A stretch of DNA of 18,507 nt from Monoraphidium neglectum (Eukaryota > Chlorophyta > Chlorophyceae > Sphaeropleales > Selenastraceae), in NCBI RefSeq assembly GCF_000611645.1, contig NW_014012702.1:1-18507 (forward strand), read 5' to 3'. Under the pieces are notes generated by a model. It was not told where the DNA came from. It did not search any database and was given only the letters and a program-made list of their open reading frames with translations. Positions 11,213 through 18,507 of the stretch are shown in pieces. Numbering within the stretch: the first letter of the stretch is position 1; every line of letters starts with the position of its first letter. The translations under genes were made by a program, and so were the position numbers.

Positions 11213-12880
11213 TGCTGCTTGTCAATCTTGCTGCTGCCCTGAATTGGCAGCATTTCTTCGCTGACGTGCCCCTGCTCTGACGCTTGCTGCTGCACGCCAT
11301 TTGCCATAGCCGTCGTGGCGGCCTGCTCCTGCTTCTGTTCCTGCTCGTGCTCCTGCTCCCGCTCCCGCTCCCGCTCCTGTTCCTGCTTCTTATCCTGCTG
11401 CTGCTGCTGCTGCTGTGATGGCGACACTGCTGCCCCCTCCTGGGATTGCTGCGCCTGCGGCCCGCCAGCGAGCTGTGAGTGGAATGCGGCAACGTCGGCG
11501 GCAGAAAGCTCCTCCTCCAGGGCAGCAGCAACCTGCTGGAGCAGCAGGGGCGCCTCTGCCCGCAGCGCCGCCGGCAGCTGCGCGAGGCAGCTGTCCGCCG
11601 CAACCGCGGCGCGCTCCGGGACAGGCACGCCGCGGGCCGCGGCCGTGGCGCGCGCCATCAGCCGCCGCAGCTGGTGCAGGTCGCGGCTGTCGGACAGCTG
11701 GGCGACTCGCAGCAGCAGGGAATGGCAGGTCGGAGCGGAACCATGGGGAAGCAGGATCCGGAAGAATCCTTGACAGAGGCTCAGGGCCTGTGGGTTCAGA
11801 ATACAGGGTCATTAGGAGGAGGGGGGTGATTGAGGGTGTTGATCCTGGGTGCCCAGCATTCATTGTGTACTTGGCGCGCCGCAAGGAAGGTGCGGATGGG
11901 TGGTGTGCATGCTATTCCATCTCCTACTGTGCGCCTCTCAGTGTGCTGTGGCAATGAAGGGCGCTAGTGACACACACATTCGTTGGACAAATAGCCAGGC
12001 CATGTGCGCTCTCGTCGCCGCGAGTACCTCTTCCGGCGTGAGCAGGGGCGCGCCCGCGTACTCGGACTCCTGCTGCCGCTCCAGCTCGTGCCACGCGTCG
12101 CCCCACTGCTGCGAGCCGTCTGGCAGGGCGTCCAGCAGGGCGCTGACGGGGACAGCCTGGCCGCCGTGCTTGAGCAGCAGGTAGCTGGCTGCTGGGTCGA
12201 CGACGCCTGCAGATGGGCAGCCGCATACAGAGCACATAGATGCGTGACATTATAACTATTGGTTCACAGACATCAGTTGTTAAGTCATAGACATCCAGAC
12301 ATCAGTCGTTGGTTGATACCTGTACTTGCAAAGCAGGCGGACGGCAAGGCGCAAACCGCCATGGGCGCTCAAAACGACAAATACATACCTGCAGGGTTGA
12401 TTGCTACGTGCGCGTTCAGGACCTGCCCAAGAGTGAGAGCCGCGCTGCCGCCACCGCCGCCGCCACACTGGGACCTCTGCACTCTGGGTGCAGGGAGGTG
12501 GAAGGCAACCAGTGCGCCCGCGACGCACGAATCGCATGTGGCACGCTCCCCGAGCTGCCACAGCCAAAACCCCGTTTGCAGGGCGCACACGACCTCGCCG
12601 CGCGACAGGTACCCTGCACCAAGCAGCTGCGGTGTTGCAAGGGGGGATGCAAAGCGTGCGCAGCACGCCGCAGCTGGGCTTGGGCGCTTGCACAGACTCG
12701 GACCGCTGTGCCGTTTGTGGACACGGTCATGTTTTCTGTTGTACTGAGCAAAGCAAAGCACTTGCTGAGCCCCTCGACAAGCGAGGCAATTCACAGTAAA
12801 TTATCAGATATCACAGCAAAGATCATGGTTAGCATATTGCACAGAGTGGAACATTGGCGACTCACCGCATTGTGAGACAT
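7201..12880 (-). CDS. Gene B: polyQ protein paralogous to gene A (7 exons)
   Basis: Predicted 1387 residues; family not recognised. Exons by plus coordinates, 5' to 3' on the minus strand: 12866-12880, 12389-12626, 12028-12206, 9534-11787, 8967-9190, 8366-8728, 7201-8091. All borders are GT-AG, phases agree and the total is 1388 codons with TAG. The start ATG (MSHNA, then GTGAGT) has A at -3 and an in-frame TAA 24 nt upstream. Residues 1 to about 255 match the gene A N-terminal module (LWQLGER, VVDPAASYL, LMARA). Next come Q runs near 268, 337 and 638, an E/R/Q repeat near 280-300, an acidic patch (DMELDEDY) and a likely nuclear signal (KKPRLGG) near 665-695. A hydrophobic segment in exon 5 (YMLLYGSLWLWALANL) reads more like a buried helix than a membrane anchor. 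The last 296 residues are P/A/G-rich. There is no RRM or RS segment. Exon 6 is the least certain: another open frame crosses it. Confidence 0.68.
8236..8342. repeat. (GGCAGC)n hexanucleotide repeat in gene B intron 6
   Basis: Plus-strand GGCAGC repeats, purest at about 8278-8324, with imperfect copies on both sides. It lies in the intron 8092-8365, starting about 23 nt past the GTGGGA donor. One minus frame through it is open and would give a poly-Ala run continuous with the final exon. Confidence 0.85.
9229..9283. repeat. (GT)n microsatellite in gene B intron 4
   Basis: About 27 GT units run directly into GCGCGCGC and a further alternating stretch to about 9300, in intron 9191-9533. Alternating purine-pyrimidine sequence of this kind favours Z-DNA. 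Confidence 0.95.
10255..10302 (-). repeat. Pure CAG run in gene B exon 4
   Basis: About 16 uninterrupted CAG units on the minus strand, encoding Q, just upstream of the acidic and basic NLS-like segment. Confidence 0.95.
11158..11218 (-). repeat. CAG run in gene B exon 4
   Basis: About 20 units on the minus strand encoding Q, with a CAA interruption near one end. It lies between an IDK motif and an EQQPEPQQHH segment. Confidence 0.95.
11320..11416 (-). repeat. CAG run plus Q/E/R codon repeat in gene B
   Basis: About seven glutamine codons followed by an alternating charged repeat (EREREREQEHEQEQ). It resembles degenerate hexanucleotide expansion and could form a charged helix or coiled coil. 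Confidence 0.85.
12028..12206 (-). other. Gene B exon 3, near-identical to gene A exon 3
   Basis: Same 179-nt length and same phases as gene A exon 3 (5123-5301), with about 169 of 179 bases matching by eye. The neighbouring exon 2 and the start of exon 4 are much less similar between the genes. Confidence 0.85.
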
Positions 12881-13508
12881 CGTGCGCAGTAGCAACAGAA
12901 CTTACATCATGTATTCAAGTACAAAACTTGACGACGGACAACGCAGTCGCAGATCGATGATCTGACTCACAGTGTGCTGAACGGAGTGCTTGCTTACGGC
13001 AGAAAGGGCCATGGCACAGATGAAGTTTATACATGACACTCAGCTGAGGGACAAGCGTGATCAAGGGGATGCTGTTGAAGGGCGCCGTGGTGATTACTAA
13101 ATGGCCGTACTGCCCGCAGTGCCTGCCCCTGGGCTGTCGCAAACAGCGCAGCGAGCGCCGCAGGTGCCCTGAGGGGTCACCGGACCGGCAATGCCAACGT
13201 GTTACTGAGCCCAAGCACGGACCACCCCTGCCCGGCGAGCGACCGGCCCGCCGCCCCCAGACCGAGCCCTTTCAAAAAAGGAGGCCACTCAGCAGAGGGC
13301 ACACCAAACCACTAGCAGCAAAGACACACCCACCGGCAACGCCCAACAGCAACAAACACACCAGGCCCCACGGGCCTCAAGGGCAGCCTGCAACACACAG
13401 GGCAATGCGATGCACAAACACGCCACGCCTAGGCCGAAGCCAGCAGCTCTGCACGAGTCGACGCCACTGCACGCGCCGCCGACCGCCGCCAGCGCCGAGC
13501 CGGCGCCA
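12881..13508. other. Intergenic region upstream of gene B
   Basis: It should contain the gene B promoter and 5' UTR, and the 3' end of the recombinase-domain gene, both on the minus strand. A two-codon ATG ATG TAA frame sits just upstream of the gene B start, its TAA at 12902-12904. The plus frame at 13057-13512 and the minus frame at 12915-13214 carry no recognisable domain, and I do not call them genes. Confidence 0.4.
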
Positions 13509-14697
13509 CTAGACACCCCGCTGCGCCGCCCGCAGCATGCGGCGAGACGCCTTCACAGCCTCCTGGCCTGCGCTGGAGGCGTACACGAGCGCGGCATCAG
13601 CCCCCCGCCCGTCGAGGATCTTGCGGGGGGACCCCGCGTCGCCCTGCGCCTCGCGCGCCGCCGCCTTGAGCACCTGCTTAATCAGCGGGTCAGACCCGAG
13701 CGCTGGCAGCCCCCGCTCCGCCGCGCAGTCCTCCAGGTGCGACACCGCCCGCGTGATCGCCGGCAGCCGGTGGCCATGCTCAGTCATCAGCATCACGTAC
13801 TCCGCCACCCGCCTCGCCGTCGGCGACGCCGCCACCCCGCTGGCCTTACAGAAGCGGCTGAAATCCCGCCACACTGAAGAGCGCTGCGCCAGCGTGGCAG
13901 GAGCAGCCGCCTTCTGCTTAAACGCCTCCAGGCGCGCCGCCACCTCATGACGCTGTACGCGCTGAGGGTCCCACTTTGTGACCGGCACTGCGTGGCGCCC
14001 CTGCCTCTGCCCATGTCGCACTGGCGAGTCATGAGCGAGGTGTAAAGCAACGGTGTTTCAGCGCCATGTCAGGTGTGCCTCCAGCATACGGTGTGCCCGG
14101 CAGCACGCGTGCGCGCCATGCGCTACGCCGTCGTGCCCGCAGCTGCGTGAGAAATTGAGAAGCACTGCCCCGCGGCCCCAGCCGGCACCAAGCAATCACA
14201 CTGCTGAACCGTGGTGGCTGCAACAGCTTGAGCCATCTTGACCGAAGGGATCCTCACTCCCGCAAAACCACCACACCTTTCGTGCCAGGCTTGTCGGGGT
14301 TCTTGGTGGCCGGGCGCTTCACCACCTCCATGATGGCCGCCAAGCCCTTATCAGTCAGGGCCTGCTGCCCGCTCTTGGTCTGGGCTTCAATCGTCCCCAG
14401 GATCTCCTGAAATTGCGCCGTGGTCAGCGGGACCGCACCCGCCTGCCCCCGCCGGCGCTTAGCCGGCCGAGCCTGCTCGCCCTCCGACTCATCTGATGAG
14501 CTAGCACCCTGGTCGTCAGACGGCTCCTCGCCGCGCCGATTCAGAGCCCTGTCGGAATCAGCTGCCCTCGCCTTGGCGCTGATCTTATCTCGACCACGTC
14601 TGGTCTTTTTGTTGGCTGCCGGCTGAGTCGCTGGCCCTTCAGCCTTGCGGCTGCTGCGGCCGTGCCGCTGAGACATGCCCTCCCCAGGCCGACCCAT
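13509..14697 (-). CDS. Tyrosine-recombinase core-binding-domain protein, no catalytic domain
   Basis: Two minus-strand frames that can be spliced into one 310-residue protein: exon 1 14277-14697, intron 14021-14276 (GTGTGG donor, CGCCAG acceptor, matching phase), exon 2 13509-14020. Exon 1 gives a hydrophilic leader with basic clusters (KKTRRGRDK, AKRRRG), an acidic-serine patch (SSSDESEGE) and a short helical segment (FQEILGTIEAQ). Exon 2 gives a helical domain at about residues 182-263 with WRDFSRFCKASG, RRVAEYVMLM and DPLIKQVLKAAARE. This pattern is typical of the SAM-like N-terminal DNA-binding domain of phage integrases and of DIRS- and Crypton-type tyrosine recombinases. The stop falls about 47 residues later. 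None of the catalytic R, H-x-x-R or Y motifs is present, and I found none nearby. It could be a transposon remnant or a domesticated DNA-binding protein. Unspliced, exon 1 would end at 14254 and the second frame would lack an ATG, which favours splicing. Confidence 0.5.
13653..13898 (-). other. Core-binding (SAM-like) domain of tyrosine recombinase
   Basis: About 82 residues with the expected four-helix pattern. There is a W..F..FC first helix, a V.EYV second helix, an AITRAVSHLEDCAAERGLP region for the third, and a final DPLIKQVLK helix preceding a basic residue. In full-length enzymes the catalytic domain follows directly; here it does not. Confidence 0.65.
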
Positions 14698-14846
14698 CCT
14701 GATCAGATCGCCTGATTATGCTGAGAACGCTGCTTGGGTACCGGTATGACGCACCACCACAAACTCCCACCAATTTTGTCAGATCAGGCTGTGACTTGTA
14801 CAGGCTGTGCAAATCTCATTATATTCATCTATAGTGTTTGTCACAA

Positions 14847-14854
14847 TATAATAT
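14847..14854 (+). promoter_or_regulatory. TATA-like element upstream of TOP6B
   Basis: TATAATAT lies in a conspicuously AT-rich patch (about 14780-14860) of an otherwise GC-rich window, about 105 nt before the TOP6B ATG. The 14698-14958 interval is shared with the divergent recombinase-domain gene, so it may act in both directions. Position and composition are the only evidence. Confidence 0.3.
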
Positions 14855-14958
14855 CACTCTTGCCAGTGGGCTCTGATGCTTCCGCTCAAATGATCTGTGC
14901 CACAAGTGGCTAGCAATACACCGATTGCAGGTCAGCCCATCTGATACCGATCGACGCG

Positions 14959-15739
14959 ATGGCGCCCAAGGCGGCCAAGAAGGACGAGCTTCAACAAAAG
15001 AGCCCTGCAGAGTTCTTTGCCGACAACAAGAACATCGCCGGCTTTGACAATGTGCGCCCGCTGGCCGCTGCGATCGTTGCATGGCTGCCGCGCGCTATCC
15101 CATTGGCAGAGTGACACGTGCGCGGCTGATCAGGGTTGGTTGGCACGAGCATCGTGCATGTATGTGTGCCACCTGGGGTGCAGCAGCAAAAGCTATGCCA
15201 CATCAGGCAGTGCCCGCACGGTTTGGTGCACACTTCTGTGCTGTGCCCCTGGCTAGCGGCTTGGTCGGCTCACTTTAGTACCCCTCGCAACACAATCACC
15301 TCCGAGGCGCATGCCGCTGCTCGGCCCTATGCACGCACGCATCGCTCTGCGCGCCCGATGATGCCACTTCTTGGGTTGCTGACAAGGCGCTCTACAGCCG
15401 CATGGGCGGCCAACACCCAACTATCGCAATCCCACTTTTCTGCCCGCTCCTAGAGCATGGTCCCTGAATCAGACCAGTTTGGGCGTGTTCACCTGGCACC
15501 CATGCACTTCGGCACACACCAGCTATGTCACCACCCTCTCCCACACCACTCTCTTTCCCTACAAGTGTTGACTGTCACAGGCCCAACAGGCAGGCGCGCC
15601 TTCTTCCCCTTGGAATTTCCAACGAATCCCTGAGCACCCCCCCCTCACACATGAAGACACGCCCGCACGCGTGCACACACAGATACACGCATGAGCGCAC
15701 GCGCGCGCACACACATACACACACACACACGTGCGAATG

Positions 15740-15789
<50 letters not shown>

Positions 15790-18453
15790 TGAGCACACAC
15801 GCACCCCCCTCCCTCCCACACACACGCTTACACGCACACGGCCGCAGCCTGGCAAGTGCCTGTACACCACCGTGAGGGAGCTGGTGGAGAACGCACTGGA
15901 CAGCGCGGAGAGCATCAGCGTGCTGCCAGAGATCACCATCACTGTGTGAGCGCGGTTTAGGGTCAAGGGTGTGAGGGCGGCACCACCACGTCCCATCAGC
16001 AGAGGGGCCAACTCCCTTGATTTCAGCACAAAGTTCATGTCTGCAGGGGTGGCTGCAGGCTGTGAGGCTGTGGTGCGTGAGTAGGGGCATGTGGTTGGGT
16101 TGCAGTCAAAACAGGGGCAAGAATGACACCATGCCGGAAAATGAATGCACGCCCTTGACAGCCCCGCACATGCACAGCTTTTTGGACCAACCACCTTCAA
16201 CCAACCACCACCAAACCACCGTGCGCCCCAGGGAGGAGGTGTCTAAGGCGCGTCTGAACCGCCTGAGGGGGGTGGAGCACCACGACAGGATCGACGAGGC
16301 CCTCTACCAGGACTGGGAGAGCGAGGACGCGAGGAGGGTGATCTGGGGCGATCTGGGGTGATCTGATCCAGGGCAAATGGCGATCTGGGTCCCATTTGGG
16401 CGACTATTTTGTGACCTTGCTGCAAGCCTTGATCGAAGCATTTGGCATCGCTCGCTTGTGCTGCGCTGTTTTTGAGTCCCACCCGCTCGCGCGCCATCTT
16501 CCTTGCCCCTCCCATGTCCCCAGCGCCGCCTGGCCAAGGAGGCAAAAGAGAAGGAGCGGCTGGAGAAGATCGCAACAAAGGTTTGGGGGACGGGTTGCAA
16601 GAGGATGGGCCAGACGCCAGCAGCCAGTAGGCCACGCGACGCGCCCTGCACCCACCCGCCCCTGCACCCACATGGCGCCCTGGCCCCCTGGCTCAACGTC
16701 GAACCGCCGGATCTGGCGCTTGCCCACCACCCATCTCGGCGCGAGGGCAGAAGGGGGAGGCGGCCGCGGCGGTGGAGCGCAAGGCGTCCGATGCGAAGCG
16801 GGCCAAGGAAGGGGTGGGGCGCGGCAACCTCTTCTACAGGGTGACCGTCAAGGTGGGGGGCTGGTGGGTGTGCTGACTGCTTGGTGGGGTGGCGCAACGA
16901 GATGATACCTCTGCTTCGGGGGTGCCGGGTTGGGGTGGGCGCGTGCATCAAGATCACGCCCCAACCGCCGAGGTGGGGCTGGGATTGCTGGGGTTTAGGG
17001 GTGTCCTGATGTGTACTGAGATGAAAGGAGTCAAGGAGCCCTGCTGATCCTGATAGCCCCAAATTTGTTGACGTCTGCCCCCTCCCAGGACAATGGCAGC
17101 GGCATGCCCCACAAGGACATCCCTGACATGCTGGGCCGCGTGCTGTCCGGCACCAAGTACGGTGCGCCCTGAGCACGCCGTCGCCTTGCTCTGCCCTGCC
17201 AGCAGTGGGCCGTGTTGCGATGCAAGGCCGCGGTGGGGATGGGATGGTGCTACAAAGGCTTGACAGGACGTGCTGGCATTGCGGAGGGGGTGCCAGTAAC
17301 AGCTGTCCTGTGATCACGGGGACGCCCCACTGCGCACCCCGCACCCCCAATACCACCAAGCACCTGAGCTCTGGCCCCAAGAGGCGCCCTGCCTTCAAAG
17401 GGGCCTGACCTCACATATGTCCCTTGACACCCGCTCCTGCATTCAGGCGTGAAGCAGACGCGCGGCAAGTTTGGTCTTGGCGCCAAGATGGCGCTGATCT
17501 GGTCAAAGATGACCACAGGGCTGCCCTTCACCATCAGCTCCGCCACCAGGTGGGGCAGAGCTGGGCTGACGTTGCTTACTTTAGGGCAGTTCGAGTTTTG
17601 TGCTGGCTGAATTTTTGGGATGGGGCTCATGTGGTGGTCGGCAAGGGTACGGTAGGGATGCTGGCCCTGGGCGGGGGGTTGGGGTGGTGCAGGCGGTCGC
17701 TGCACGTACTGCGCTGTGTGCGGGTGAGCGGTGCGCCCTTTGACGGCAGCCGCAGCTGCAGCAGTGGCAGCGCAAGGCAGCCGGGTTGTGGCAGCAGCGG
17801 CAGCTTCTGCTGCTAGGCCCTTGCCACCCTCGAAACCCTCCAGAGCTCACTCCAGGGAGGCGGATGCAGCGCAGACGCCCGGGGCTCTCTCAAAGCGCTG
17901 TGCAGCTCGGGCTGCGGACGGCGCCATGTGTCGCGGCCAGCCTTGCTGGAACACTTACATTGGCATGCCACCCCCCTGACTGTCTTTGTATGCATCGTCC
18001 TGTGTCTGAACCCAATCGTCAGGCGCCAGGACTTCAGGAGCCACTACATCCTCGACATCGACATACACAGGTGAGTTGATATGATCCATTGCGGGCGGCT
18101 GATCTGTTGGTGATGTGTCGCCTTTGATCAGTCGCTGTCGTCGCGCACCCGCCTTTGCCCTTTGGATCGTAGCATCTACGCTTCACCTGCCCGCCCCAAC
18201 ATCCCCCCCCCACCTGTGGCTGTTGAACCCGCATCCCAGCAATGTGGCCGCATCCGAAGCCCCCCCTCACCAAACCCACTCCTGCGCCCCTGTTCTCCCC
18301 TGGACTCCGTTCGCAAAGACGATCTCCTCATGCAGCCCCCTCTGCCCTGGTCGAGACCCTAAATCTTACCTCCACTGCCCTCCCCCCCCCCCCAAAGGAA
18401 CGAGCCCAACGTCCACAAGGAGAGCAAGCTGGACAACAGCGACGGCTGGCACG
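14959..18453 (+). CDS. TOP6B: DNA topoisomerase VI subunit B (5' part, nine exons, runs off window)
   Basis: ATPase subunit of type IIB topoisomerase VI. With the A subunit (SPO11-like) it passes one duplex through another, and plants need it for endoreduplication. Exons: 14959-15051, 15848-15945, 16232-16337, 16524-16580, 16751-16852, 17089-17161, 17447-17549, 18023-18070, 18398-18453. All introns are GT-AG with consistent phase, giving 245 codons plus one base in the window; the next donor is at 18454. Exon 1 starts MAPKAAKK and holds [18 protein letters not shown], typical of plant TOP6B. The GHKL/Bergerat ATP site is intact: N-box [14 protein letters not shown] with the catalytic E and metal-binding N (exon 2), DNGSGMP (exon 6) and the lid [10 protein letters not shown] (exon 7). 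Exons 3-5 encode a lysine-rich charged insert between N-box and DNG box, as in plant homologues. The transducer domain and C-terminus lie beyond the window. No disruption is seen. Confidence 0.94.
15684..15812. repeat. CA/GCGC alternating repeat in TOP6B intron 1
   Basis: Pure CA run at about 15742-15782, flanked by shorter CA and GC runs. A short unit resembling ACGTGCGNATGAGCACAC appears at 15729 and 15781, with a degenerate copy near 15684, so the block looks like a larger tandem duplication. The tract sits upstream of the exon 2 acceptor in the 796-bp intron 15052-15847. Confidence 0.85.
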
Positions 18454-18489
18454 GTGCGCACGCGCACGCGCATGTGTATCGATGTATGC

Positions 18490-18507
18490 GTTGTGTGTGT
18501 GTGTGTG
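18490..18507. repeat. (GT)n microsatellite at window end
   Basis: GT repeat running into the window edge, inside TOP6B intron 9. Its true length cannot be seen. Confidence 0.8.

Noticed and set aside
13057..13512. Plus-strand proline/arginine-rich frame
   Set aside because: Low-complexity composition and no domain; it lies in the likely 3' UTR of the recombinase-domain gene.
12951..14790. Possible inverted terminal repeats around the recombinase-domain gene
   Set aside because: Only a 9-bp match (GTCAGATCA) on opposite strands, easily due to chance; no target-site duplication was seen.

Overview
The window looks like nuclear DNA from a green alga (Chlorophyta). It is GC-rich and intron-dense, with introns of about 130-830 bp and GT-AG borders. 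It is full of CAG/CTG and CA/GT microsatellites, and it carries a plant-type DNA topoisomerase VI B-subunit gene. I cannot place it below phylum. No bacterial operon structure, tRNA, rRNA or CRISPR was seen.

Layout: 1-1386 has no gene I can support, apart from probable 3' UTR of gene A. Gene A (minus, 1387-5905, 8 exons, 1023 codons) and gene B (minus, 7201-12880, 7 exons, 1387 codons) are tandem head-to-tail paralogues that I reconstructed exon by exon. Both start with a 15-nt coding exon (MSSDV / MSHNA) that ends on a GTGAG donor. Both then encode a related N-terminal module of about 240-250 residues that I do not recognise, followed by long glutamine tracts. They diverge after that. Gene A has an RS-rich stretch and a C-terminal RRM whose RNP2 and RNP1 motifs lie on separate exons. 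Gene B has an acidic/NLS segment and a proline/alanine-rich tail. Exon 3 of the pair is nearly identical at the DNA level (about 169 of 179 bases) although the adjoining introns do not align.

At 13509-14697 (minus) are two reading frames that can be joined by one GT-AG intron. The product would be a basic, nuclear-type leader followed by the N-terminal core-binding (SAM-like) domain of a tyrosine recombinase, with no catalytic domain. It diverges from TOP6B across about 260 bp.

TOP6B (plus, 14959 to beyond the window end) is the best-identified gene. Nine exons with consistent phases encode the GHKL ATPase region of topoisomerase VI subunit B. The window ends inside its ninth intron.

The likeliest undescribed system is the A/B family: a duplicated, apparently nuclear, polyQ-containing protein pair with a shared novel N-terminal module and swapped C-terminal effector regions, at least one of which is RNA-binding. 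All splice models come from reading splice signals, phase and paralogue agreement by eye. No transcript or database evidence was available.
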